Below, piece by piece: positions 46,691 to 55,490 of a DNA stretch of 64,000 nucleotides. Made by a program: the position numbers and the translations under genes. Position 1 is the first letter of the stretch. Every line of letters begins with the position of its first letter. The stretch comes from Ordospora colligata OC4. Taxonomy: Eukaryota; Microsporidia; Ordosporidae. Where the stretch lies: assembly GCF_000803265.1 (NCBI RefSeq), contig NW_014575403.1, positions 1 to 64,000 of the forward strand, written 5' to 3'. The notes beneath the pieces were generated by a model, which was not told where the DNA came from, did not search any database, and saw only the letters and a list, made by a program, of their open reading frames with translations.

Positions 46691-48322
46691 TTATTTTATT
46701 TCATCAACCACAATATACTTATTGCTACTTGTTGCATCTTGATACTTCTTGCTCAAAAACCTTATCAGAACCACCCACAGGCCAATTATAGCAATCATCA
46801 TAAGTGCCGAAACACTCGACATCCTCCGGACATCCGTTATGTCCCATATCCCCGTCATTGCCATGCATATAATCGATCCCATCGACTTCCCAAACTTTCC
46901 ACACAGCCCATCATATACCGCCTTGTACTTTGCCCTGTAAAGAGGATCCAATTGCATCGATATTGCTTCTTTTGACACATCAGATCCAATATACTTGCCT
47001 AACCTAAAAATCGCTATGGAAAGCACACCCAGACTATTCTCAAACGCTAGGAGAGGTGTCCATCCATTGAAAAGCGACCCAAAAATAATATTTCCGCTAT
47101 TTGTTGCTCCTACGTTATAGAAAGCAATCAAAAAGATTGAAAAAAGTGAAAATGCAGCAGCAGCAACAGGTATGCCTGCAACATACATCCATCTTCCCTT
47201 CTTGATCAGTGACGAATACGGGCTATTCACTATGACCAACAGTGATATCGAAATGATCAGCTGCTCAACTCCATTATAAAAGTTCGAAAGTGTCTCTCTC
47301 GACTTGTTTCCATACTTCGAGCTGGCAGCAAGCCCATTCTTGAATGTTGCATCACATAGCGTTGACGTTATCCCATAGAACAGCACTGTCAGTGATATGG
47401 CAATCAAAACCTTCGAGTTCAATATGCCATTTCCTGCATCCTTCTTAGATGTCCTCTTGTGCATCATATCTGCACTCTTGATCTCCATTGCTGCAAACAC
47501 AGGCACAGGTAGAATCACTTTTTCCATGTACTTCTTCATCATCAGTATCCCGAGAATAATAACCGCAGAAACCAGCACAAGGATCTTGAATCCAGTCTCC
47601 TTCATTTCAAAAGTCACGCCGTCTCTCCACTTGTTGAACACAAGTGTAAATATGGCCGAGGTAAAGATAGATAATGCATTCGATATATTGTACACAGATA
47701 TGTATCTCTGTGTCTGCTTGCCTGTCGACACCTCATTAGAAAACATAAAGAACAGATACGACGCAACTAGAGCGCCCCACATCTCAGAGCACATAAAAAA
47801 CAGTGATGACGTCCATTCGTTGAGCGCAAGAAAAATCGGGAACAAAAAGTGTGACCTTATCGACTCCATCTTCCCGTCTCCAAACATGTCTCTTGCCCAA
47901 TATGCGTCCTTTTGTATCAGGTGCTTTAGTGGCCACAAACCCAGCCCAAATACCACATAACATCCAGAAAAACACATCAGAACAATATCAAACACCTTTG
48001 ATGGTGAAAAGCGGTCAAGGCCTATCTGGATCATCCACACAAAAAAAATCGAAAACGGCGGCAGAAAGATCGACTTGATGAAGAAAATCGACATCGGGTC
48101 CTGTCTACCCATCACCACCATCTCTCTCATATTTCCCATTATATTATGCACCATCGTTATCACTCCGAAGAGACCAGATAGATACAGCACCCGGCGCCAT
48201 TCGCACCTTGCGATCTTGATATGCTTGAAGATTCCCGTCTTCTTATATACGGCCTCCTCAAGCTCCTCCTCTGTCTGAAAAGCATGCTCGTCCTTGGAGA
48301 TAGACGACCGTGCTGAGCTCAT
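46691..48322 (-). CDS. NTT: Nucleotide (ADP/ATP) transporter, NTT family
   Basis: 543 residues, about 11-12 membrane helices. Cytosolic N-terminus (~1-50) ends with KIARCEWRRV, a string shared with the next copy (VARCEWKLW), which places the two as close paralogues. The family regions GRQDPMSIFFIKS, YWARDMFGD, WTSSLFFMCSEMWG and SKEAISMQLDPLYRAKYKAVYDGL are intact. The ATG at 48322 follows GCCCCAA; upstream in-frame sequence (to 48379) is probably untranslated. It and the 49.6-51.3 kb copy are on the same strand, separated by UNG on the other strand. Confidence 0.94.
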   Translation of the reverse strand: MSSARSSISKDEHAFQTEEELEEAVYKKTGIFKHIKIARCEWRRVLYLSGLFGVITMVHNIMGNMREMVVMGRQDPMSIFFIKSIFLPPFSIFFVWMIQIGLDRFSPSKVFDIVLMCFSGCYVVFGLGLWPLKHLIQKDAYWARDMFGDGKMESIRSHFLFPIFLALNEWTSSLFFMCSEMWGALVASYLFFMFSNEVSTGKQTQRYISVYNISNALSIFTSAIFTLVFNKWRDGVTFEMKETGFKILVLVSAVIILGILMMKKYMEKVILPVPVFAAMEIKSADMMHKRTSKKDAGNGILNSKVLIAISLTVLFYGITSTLCDATFKNGLAASSKYGNKSRETLSNFYNGVEQLIISISLLVIVNSPYSSLIKKGRWMYVAGIPVAAAAFSLFSIFLIAFYNVGATNSGNIIFGSLFNGWTPLLAFENSLGVLSIAIFRLGKYIGSDVSKEAISMQLDPLYRAKYKAVYDGLCGKFGKSMGSIICMAMTGIWDITDVRRMSSVSALMMIAIIGLWVVLIRFLSKKYQDATSSNKYIVVDEIK

Positions 48323-48620
48323 TTGGGGCCGCGCTACCCACTGATAAAAATAAATCAACTGTAACTGCTTAATACCCAATTCACTTTATTGCCGGAAATG
48401 GCTTGTGAATGTAATGGCACGTGTATTTCTCTACACATTCAAATCCTATTGGAACAAACTACAAATTTCACTTATATGGATATAGATTTAAGATCTGTTT
48501 GCATGTACATACAAAGATACCATCACTTGCCTGTATTTTATGGTTTCCATCTGGCATTACATCTGATTTGTAAATCTGAATGTGTTATTCATGCATAGCA
48601 ATGTAAATTGACAAATTATT

Positions 48621-49559
48621 ATGCATCGTTGCATGAATTCAAAAAAGCATGAGTTAAGCAACATAACTAGTGAATGCATTTCAAGTACAAAAGACACTTC
48701 TCTGCATGAATCTGTCTCAAATACACAAGAAACTTCAAAAGATCTACAAAACACAGTTATTTGTTCTATAAGTTCAGGTGAAAGAGTATCAAAAAGACAA
48801 CTGAGCCTTGAAGATGTCTTTTTCTGCAATAAGATTGCTCGGAGTGCTTGTGAAGAATCCATAAACAACCGACGTTCTAATAAATGTGAATATTGCAGGT
48901 TAGATCACAACATAAACTCAAAATGGAGACATCACCTGAAAGATGAGTTTGAAAAGCAATATTTTATGGGAATAAAGAAATTTCTTCATGAAAACACGGA
49001 TCACCTGCCACCAGTTAACAAGATATTTTCTTTCATGGACTACTTTGAATTAGAACAAACAAAAGTAGTCATAATTGGTCAGGATCCATATCACAATGTT
49101 GGACAAGCAATGGGATTGTCATTTTCAGTTCCTGTAGGCATGCCTGTCCCACCAAGTCTAAGAAACATATACGCTGAGCTAGCGAATGATATTGAAAACT
49201 TTGTAATTCCAGCTCATGGCAATCTTTCAAAGCTAGCAGAACGTGGTGTTTTATTGCTCAATGATGTTCTTACTGTCACAAAAAATAAGCCAAACTCACA
49301 TGCAGACATAGGATGGAGGGAATTTACAGATAGAATCCTACAGCTGATAAACAATCATTGCACAAACGTTGTGTTTATGCTATGGGGAAGACATGCACAA
49401 GCAAAAGGAAAATCCATAGATAAGCGCAAGCATCTTGTACTGGCATGTGGCCATCCAAGCCCATTCAGCTCGAAGATGTTCTTTGGATGCAGGCACTTCT
49501 CAAAGGCAAACAAATATCTCTGCTCACACAGAAAGTCCCCAATCAACTGGCAAGTGTAA
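48621..49559 (+). CDS. UNG1: Uracil-DNA glycosylase
   Basis: 312 residues. Removes uracil from DNA to start base excision repair. Catalytic GQDPYH (153-158, Asp155), LLLNDVLTV, and the Leu-loop HPSPFSS (~277-283) are intact. The N-terminal ~100 residues are poorly ordered and hold KRQLSLEDVFF (59-69), close to a PCNA-binding box (Q, L, two aromatics) but with one extra residue before FF, and a CEYCRLDH cysteine cluster at 89-96 of unknown role. Alternative ATG at 48633. No C-run at the start. Confidence 0.94.
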   Translation: MHRCMNSKKHELSNITSECISSTKDTSLHESVSNTQETSKDLQNTVICSISSGERVSKRQLSLEDVFFCNKIARSACEESINNRRSNKCEYCRLDHNINSKWRHHLKDEFEKQYFMGIKKFLHENTDHLPPVNKIFSFMDYFELEQTKVVIIGQDPYHNVGQAMGLSFSVPVGMPVPPSLRNIYAELANDIENFVIPAHGNLSKLAERGVLLLNDVLTVTKNKPNSHADIGWREFTDRILQLINNHCTNVVFMLWGRHAQAKGKSIDKRKHLVLACGHPSPFSSKMFFGCRHFSKANKYLCSHRKSPINWQV

Positions 49560-49596
49560 ATCATCAACTATAGTAAATAAATAGCTTACTGGTTTA

Positions 49597-51273
49597 TTAA
49601 AGCTGCTCTTTCTTCTCAGAAATCAAGTCAAGACCAATAGGAGTGGATGTCTGGATAGAGTTGCTATAACTTCTGTTCAGATACGTAATCATGTAGATCC
49701 ATATAGGAAAGATCACCCCAAATATAGAAAGCGTAAACGGCGCTGCTGCTCTCACATCGTTATATCCCATAAACGACCATAACATAGCATAGAACGCTCC
49801 TATTGACTTTCCAAGCTTTCCACTTAATCCATCATACACTGCTTTCAGTCTTGCTCTGTACAGAGGATCAATCTGCAGAGAAATCGCCTCCTTTGCAATG
49901 TCATAGAATGCATACTTTGCAATCTTCATTCCACTCACACAGCACATTCCCCACTTTGCCTCAATGTCAAAGTTTGGCGTGTATCCCTTAAATACCGATG
50001 AAAACAGAACTGGTTTGTACGTAGACCCGTTTGGATAATTGTAGAATGCAGATCCAAACACAACTACTGCCGAGATCATCGCAACAATCGGTGGAACTAT
50101 GGCCATCATTGCCCATCCGTGCGTCTGCACAAGCGTGGCAATCGGAGTCAACAGCACAAATGCAACAATCGCTCCAACAATAAGTTGTTCTCCAGACATC
50201 AAGTTAGACACATACTCACCCTTGTTCTTATTCTCTGCCTCTGCGGCCACACTCAGCCCATTCTTCCATGATGACTCAATCCAGTTAGTCCCTGCATAGT
50301 AGAACAATGCATTAAACACCATTGCAATCAAAAACTTCGACTGTGCCATAAGCTTAATGCTCTCAGAAAAGCTGGCTGCAGACTTCTTCCCAACCTTCTT
50401 CTTAACCCCCTCAGTTCTGATAAACAACTGCTTCTTCAAAATCCCATTCTCCATATACTTCTTGATCAAATAAGATATCGCAGTCAGTCCTCCAAACAAT
50501 ACAAAAAATGAATTCGCTATATAGCTCTTCATCTCATAATTCGAACGGCCAGAGTAGCTCTTGTACAGTTTTCCTGTTCCTCCAGAAAGCATCAGACATA
50601 TGTTAGACATAATGTAGAACAGTGGTGTAAATCTTATCGACTGTCGCACCGTCAATACCTCATTCGCAAATGCAAGAAACATAAACTGCACAATCAGTGA
50701 TCCAAACAGCTCAGCGAGCAAGTACACCAAACTCGTCAACCACTCATTCATTATGAGTGAGATCGCAAACATAAACTCAAATCCCTTGCAAGACATCTTC
50801 TCATCTGCAAATATATCTCTCGCTCGGTACATCTCCGGCTGCAGCCAATAAGAAAATGGAAAGCCAACTGCTCCAACCAGTATAAACACCATTGCAAAGA
50901 ATATCAGTGTGTAGTCAAACACCTTCGATATGCTGTTCTTCATCAACATCTTCTGCACAATTCCAGTCGTTATTATAGACACCGGAAGCACCACACACGT
51001 CTTCAAATACGATATCGCCACCGGTAGCTGTCTAGATGCCACAAACGAGTCTTTCAAGATCCTTGCAAACGAATATACATACACCTGTATCGCAAAGATC
51101 GCTGCCATCGATCCCCATAGCTTCCATTCACATCGAGCTACTCTGATCCTCGTTGCCGGCCATATCTTTCCACTACATGCCTCCTGTTCAATCTCATCCT
51201 CAGTCTTCAGGCTCATTAAGTTCTCATTCTTCTCTGTTCCTTGTATAATAGGACTCGTCATTCCAGTTCCCAT
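49597..51273 (-). CDS. NTT: Nucleotide (ADP/ATP) transporter, NTT family
   Basis: 558 residues with about 11-12 helices. N-terminal ~60 residues are cytosolic and end in [51 protein letters not shown] and [30 protein letters not shown] are as in other microsporidian NTTs. The frame opens at 51318, but the ATG at 51273 follows GCCCCAGAG. A second ATG lies 4 codons on. Its stop is 37 bp from the convergent UNG stop. A substrate preference (ATP, GTP or NAD) cannot be read from the sequence. Confidence 0.94.
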   Translation of the reverse strand: MGTGMTSPIIQGTEKNENLMSLKTEDEIEQEACSGKIWPATRIRVARCEWKLWGSMAAIFAIQVYVYSFARILKDSFVASRQLPVAISYLKTCVVLPVSIITTGIVQKMLMKNSISKVFDYTLIFFAMVFILVGAVGFPFSYWLQPEMYRARDIFADEKMSCKGFEFMFAISLIMNEWLTSLVYLLAELFGSLIVQFMFLAFANEVLTVRQSIRFTPLFYIMSNICLMLSGGTGKLYKSYSGRSNYEMKSYIANSFFVLFGGLTAISYLIKKYMENGILKKQLFIRTEGVKKKVGKKSAASFSESIKLMAQSKFLIAMVFNALFYYAGTNWIESSWKNGLSVAAEAENKNKGEYVSNLMSGEQLIVGAIVAFVLLTPIATLVQTHGWAMMAIVPPIVAMISAVVVFGSAFYNYPNGSTYKPVLFSSVFKGYTPNFDIEAKWGMCCVSGMKIAKYAFYDIAKEAISLQIDPLYRARLKAVYDGLSGKLGKSIGAFYAMLWSFMGYNDVRAAAPFTLSIFGVIFPIWIYMITYLNRSYSNSIQTSTPIGLDLISEKKEQL

Positions 51274-51597
51274 CTCTGGGGCTTTCCTTTTTCCTTTTTT
51301 ATCAATATAAAAATTCATCTTCCTATCTTGGTAATGAGACGTCCTCCACTAAAACGCGAAATCTGTCTCATTGCACTGTCCATCCACAAACACCATTTGA
51401 TGTGCATAATTCATTCCTTCACAACATGCACTGCACTTTGACATCTCTCGTTCTATTTTACAATCGCTTAAATTAAGTTATTTCAATCCCATACCATATT
51501 CTTCCATATTAGGAAGCGGCGCACTCAATTACCAATAACCAAAATCCTCTCAACAACAGATTTCAACACCCAATAATAAAAAACCTACAAGACCAAT
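51274..51597. other. Intergenic region between NTT and proteasome alpha1
   Basis: About 320 bp, T/C- and A-rich, holding the upstream sequence of the transporter on its left and the 3' region of the proteasome gene on its right. No gene or repeat was seen. Confidence 0.4.
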
Positions 51598-52302
51598 TTA
51601 CTTCTCTGCTATCTCCTGCAGCACCCGATCAATCTCCTCGGCACTCAGATACTTTAATGGCTCTCCTGCATTCAAATATGCAACCTCCATCTCAGAACAC
51701 ACCGAATCGTTTCCAAGTGACTCAAGCAGTGCAGCAACAGCTAGCTCAACAAGCTCTCGGCTATCTGCACCCTCCACATAGCTCTTCTCAATATACTTGC
51801 TCATCTTCCCATGCTTCTCTCCAACCGCAGTAGCATAACAAGGATAGCAAATCCCAGACATGTCAGTCTGATAGACCATCGCCTTTCCTGCATCAAACCC
51901 AAAAATAGACGCACTAAATGCTGCTGGTCGTTCCGCTGAACTCTGTATCAGCTTCTGCATCTTGTCTGCGAACTGTCTACACAGGATATCAGGTGTCACT
52001 TCAAATCCAAGAGAAAACGTTTCCTTATTCGCAATCATTTTTATCCTCTGCACAATATACTCAACATCTCCAGGAAGCCCCGTAATCGCCACAAAGCATC
52101 TCTCAGAAACCCTTGCAAAGCTCGACAGGCACTCATCCTCAAGCTTATCCTGCATAATTCTCTTTGCTGCGCATACAATCATGTCCCTAGACCTTACAGT
52201 GATTACAGGCAACGAATGGTTCACTGCCTCAAGTCCATACTCAATCTGAAGGAGCTTTCCTTCGCTGTTAAAAACATTCGAAATCTCTTCCTGTGTTGTC
52301 AT
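51598..52302 (-). CDS. SCL1: 20S proteasome subunit alpha1
   Basis: 234 residues of a proteasome alpha-type subunit, part of the gate ring of the 20S core. N-terminal VFNSEGKLLQIEYGLEAVN is the alpha signature. The C-terminal SEMEVAYLNAGEPLKYLSAEEIDRVLQEIAEK fits alpha1 (PSMA6/Scl1) best among the seven. The frame opens at 52320, but the ATG at 52302 follows GCCCCTG and removes six residues. Confidence 0.85.
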   Translation of the reverse strand: MTTQEEISNVFNSEGKLLQIEYGLEAVNHSLPVITVRSRDMIVCAAKRIMQDKLEDECLSSFARVSERCFVAITGLPGDVEYIVQRIKMIANKETFSLGFEVTPDILCRQFADKMQKLIQSSAERPAAFSASIFGFDAGKAMVYQTDMSGICYPCYATAVGEKHGKMSKYIEKSYVEGADSRELVELAVAALLESLGNDSVCSEMEVAYLNAGEPLKYLSAEEIDRVLQEIAEK

Positions 52303-52523
52303 CAGGGGCTCAGTCCTCATTTCATAAACTCATCACCCAAAACACTAACCTTGCAATTCTATATTATTACTCTATCCTTGTTACTTATCCCATGCTAATG
52401 CTTTAAAAACATTCACGCACATGAATAAAATACAAATTCTACTTAAGAAAATACAATCATTTGAATATTTCATAGCCATGCTTGTGCCTGACAATCAAGA
52501 ACAAACGTTAGCTACCCTTACAC

Positions 52524-53237
52524 ATGGCTGCACTCAATCTAGTAGGAAAGTCTGTATTCGTGACTGGTGCAAGTAGAGGACTTGGACTCGAAATCACAAA
52601 GGAGCTCCTGGCAAGAGGTGCATATGTACATGCTATAGGAAGGTCCTCACAGCCATACTTCCATCCAAACCTTACATATCATCAGATGGATCTGCAGCTC
52701 CAAAAGCCTGATCTTGGCATTTCATTTGATATTGTGATCTCAAACCTTGGCACAAGTGTTGGCAACAAGCGATTCTGTGATATGGAGTACCAGGAGATCA
52801 CTGGCATGCTGCAAATGAATGTAGAACTACAGCTGTGGCTGCTCAAGAACATCTCATACACAAAGTTTGTGTTTATCAATTCCGTCCTGTCCCAACAAGG
52901 ATTACCTGAATACTCCATGTACTGTGCATCAAAAGCATTCATCCACACACTCAATCAATCATTAAGGCGCGAAGGTAAAGATACAGTCATCATATATCCA
53001 TACAAGATAAATACAACACTATTCAACGAAATAAGAGACGTGTGTGCACTCGATGCAAAGGCAGTGGCTGTCAGAGTTGTAAAAGATATCGAAAACGGAA
53101 CAAGAGAAGATTTCATGCCATGGATATTCGGGCCCATCAGCCACATCTTCAGAATCATGCCTCTTTTCATTCAAGATCTCCTTGCAAGGATAATAAAATC
53201 TGTGTTCTATCCACAGATAAACAGAAAACAAGTATAA
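52524..53237 (+). CDS. Short-chain dehydrogenase/reductase
   Basis: 237 residues. Rossmann fold with cofactor loop TGASRGLG (14-21), catalytic Ser120, and YCASK with Tyr133 and Lys137. The Arg40 after the second strand suggests NADPH. A C-terminal amphipathic or membrane-associated stretch (FGPISHIFRIMPLFIQDLLARIIKSVF) follows the fold. The segment IIYPYKINTTLFNE resembles the YPPDTDTP region of 3-ketodihydrosphingosine reductase, so a lipid substrate is plausible, but the exact reaction is not shown. CCC lies 6 nt before the ATG. Confidence 0.8.
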   Translation: MAALNLVGKSVFVTGASRGLGLEITKELLARGAYVHAIGRSSQPYFHPNLTYHQMDLQLQKPDLGISFDIVISNLGTSVGNKRFCDMEYQEITGMLQMNVELQLWLLKNISYTKFVFINSVLSQQGLPEYSMYCASKAFIHTLNQSLRREGKDTVIIYPYKINTTLFNEIRDVCALDAKAVAVRVVKDIENGTREDFMPWIFGPISHIFRIMPLFIQDLLARIIKSVFYPQINRKQV

Positions 53238-53315
53238 ACATATGTTAATTATTTATTACCAATGCTCGTCAAGCATTATTGATTACCGTACATCTAGTAA
53301 GCCAAACCCAACCAT

Positions 53316-54326
53316 CTAAATATATCCGTTTCTCCAGAGACCTTTATAAACTTCAGGTATATGTGCAGATCCATACTGTCTAAATGTGCGTCCATAGCCA
53401 TCCTTCTGATCGGAAAGATAATCTGTAGTGTAGAGAATGCCAAGATTTGCAGGTTTCAGCTGCTCCTTGCTTTTGATGGTATTGAATAGAAATGGCGGAT
53501 TTGTAGCTTTCATGTACGCTTTGTCCCAGTCTACTCCATCAAAAAACGGATGCCTCCTGATAGCTGCTGCGTCTCTATCCATATATCCAAGTCGTTTTCT
53601 TGGTTCAATCACAAGCAGTTTTGATATCAGGTCCTTGGTGCATGCATCAAAAAACACTGGAAAACGAACTTTTCCTTCCCTCATCTTTGCAGCTGTTGAA
53701 GCCATGTCCTGTGATGCAAAAGGAGTAATTCCTACAAGCATCTTGTACATAACTATCCCAATGGACCAGTAATCAGACATACAAGAAAGGCCCCAGCCAT
53801 TCAGATAGTCAAGAGATGCATACTCAATATTGCTGTCTATTCCTCCAACAACACTATCTATTTCATTCAGAAAGCTATACTTCAGTTTGATGTGTCCATC
53901 ATCTCCTATCATTATGTTGCTGGGTGATAAAAATCCATAGCAAAGCCCTTTGGTGTGCAGATACTGTATCACAAGCAGTATCTCCACTATGTAGAACCGA
54001 CATGCTTTCTTAGATATCCTTCCCTCGGCTCTTATCAGCTCCATCAGATAGTTCTTTGACTGCTCCTCAACAAGAAATAAATGCTTGTAATCCTGGAAGC
54101 TACACACCGTGTTGATCAGAAATGGATGCCTGATCATGGATCTAATCACATACTCATGATCAACCATATCCTCTTCACCATATTCTATTATCTTCTTCTT
54201 GTTCATCACTCGTAGATTGTACATTCCACCAAGTACGTCCTGTATCTCCACAAACACAAGGAACTCTTCCCAGAAAGGCCCAAACGATATCTTCTCAACA
54301 CACATGATATCTTGCTTCCTTATCAT
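53316..54326 (-). CDS. AGC-family protein kinase homologue, predicted pseudokinase
   Basis: 336 residues with the full length and order of a PKA-like kinase: N-lobe, HPFL, FQDYKHLFLVEE hinge, C-lobe with DYWSIGIVMYKMLVGITPF, and HPFFDGVDWDK followed by an AGC-type tail. The catalytic residues are gone: no glycine loop, the ATP lysine is Arg39 (YNLRV), the catalytic-loop Asp is Phe132 (YGFLSPSN; usually YRDLKPEN), its Lys is Ser134, and DFG is YSF (150-152). APE is SLD. Helix-C Glu58 and structural Asp185 remain. The frame is open throughout, so this is an intact gene and not a decayed one. The ATG follows ACCCATAA. Confidence 0.85.
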   Translation of the reverse strand: MIRKQDIMCVEKISFGPFWEEFLVFVEIQDVLGGMYNLRVMNKKKIIEYGEEDMVDHEYVIRSMIRHPFLINTVCSFQDYKHLFLVEEQSKNYLMELIRAEGRISKKACRFYIVEILLVIQYLHTKGLCYGFLSPSNIMIGDDGHIKLKYSFLNEIDSVVGGIDSNIEYASLDYLNGWGLSCMSDYWSIGIVMYKMLVGITPFASQDMASTAAKMREGKVRFPVFFDACTKDLISKLLVIEPRKRLGYMDRDAAAIRRHPFFDGVDWDKAYMKATNPPFLFNTIKSKEQLKPANLGILYTTDYLSDQKDGYGRTFRQYGSAHIPEVYKGLWRNGYI

Positions 54327-54517
54327 TTATGGGTCTACTACTACTTTGCCATATATCTATATGCATGAATCAGATTTACAAATGCATAATTACTACTTCA
54401 TATAAGCATCCTCTTGCACTAATTATGCATGAATCAATACCGCATTCAATTTAAAACTACTCTTGGGTATCATCATCAAAAATTACTTCGCACATCAAAA
54501 CTCTATTGCTTGTTGTA

Positions 54518-55462
54518 TCATAAGAATACTCTAACTACAAGGTTCATAATCGATCCAAAAACAGATAGCAAACCTTCATCGGAATTGACATTATTTACAT
54601 CCTTGTCCATTACTTTTCTTGCAGATTCATAGTCATTGATCCTACATCTGTTGATTTCCTCTACTCTTCCTTCATACTTCCTTCCTGTGTTCCATGAAAA
54701 CATGTTTCTACTCACAAAAACCGCTTTCTGGACTTTCTCAAACGCCTCGTGGAAATCTTTCCCTGTATATGACATTAATGTTGGTCTAAAGTCGTTTATG
54801 CCTGAAAAATATAAGCTATGCAAAAAGTTTAGTAATCCAAATAATCCCATCTCAGGTTCTCCGCTCCATTTATTCAACTTAAGAACGTTCTGTGAAAAGT
54901 CCTTGTGATACTCATCGTCCTTAGTGCACACCACTACAACCTTTTCTAACGACCTGTTTAAGTGTTTCCCTTCAAACCTCTGCTTGTCCTTGCAATAAAC
55001 CTTATATGAAATGCATCCATACGGGTCCATTTTATGCATCATCATCTTATCAAACAGCGTCGATGACTCAGACACATGAATCAGCTCATAAAGATGTGCA
55101 GCATGAAACAGAAAAACGTCAGTAAATGCTCTTCTAGAGACAAAAAAGTCCATCTTGAAAGGCAAAAACTTTTTGTTCAGCAAAAGGTTCGAACTATCAA
55201 ACACCAATACAGGCCTATTTTGCTCTTGTTTGGGAATGGCTACAACTGCATCTTCTTCTCCTGACATCATATTCCAAACACGTTTTCCTGCTCTTTTTAT
55301 ATATCCAGTTATACAAGTTCTATCATCTACATCTAAATATTGCCTTCTTCCAAGGACACTAATTCCAATACCTAGCGATATGAGCATAGGCGTTATTCCA
55401 GGCATGCTTTGCTTATTGGCTCTCTCAGTTAATGTTTTTAATATACTTTTTCCATAACACAT
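54518..55462 (-). CDS. TIM50: Mitosomal import protein Tim50
   Basis: 314 residues. Short N-terminus, one membrane helix (~23-38, PGITPMLISLGIGISVLG), then an FCP/NIF-like domain (~83-205): RPVLVFDSSNLLL, the MDPYGCISYKVYC block (Tim50: LDPYHAFISYALF), LNRSLEKVVVVCTKDDEY and LNKWSGEP. The second Asp of the phosphatase DxDx motif is absent, as expected for non-catalytic Tim50. Tim50 receives precursors at the inner membrane for TIM23-type import. The C-terminal ~100 residues are not recognised. The ATG follows AGCCCTTG. Confidence 0.82.
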   Translation of the reverse strand: MCYGKSILKTLTERANKQSMPGITPMLISLGIGISVLGRRQYLDVDDRTCITGYIKRAGKRVWNMMSGEEDAVVAIPKQEQNRPVLVFDSSNLLLNKKFLPFKMDFFVSRRAFTDVFLFHAAHLYELIHVSESSTLFDKMMMHKMDPYGCISYKVYCKDKQRFEGKHLNRSLEKVVVVCTKDDEYHKDFSQNVLKLNKWSGEPEMGLFGLLNFLHSLYFSGINDFRPTLMSYTGKDFHEAFEKVQKAVFVSRNMFSWNTGRKYEGRVEEINRCRINDYESARKVMDKDVNNVNSDEGLLSVFGSIMNLVVRVFL

Positions 55463-55490
55463 CAAGGGCTTCGCAATGATCTAAACCTGT

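Noticed and set aside
48560..54375. Shared string TTTGTAAATCTGA with ATTCATGCAT near 48.56 and (inverted) 54.36 kb
   Set aside because: The match is short, interrupted and AT-rich, so it may be chance; not reported as a repeat family.
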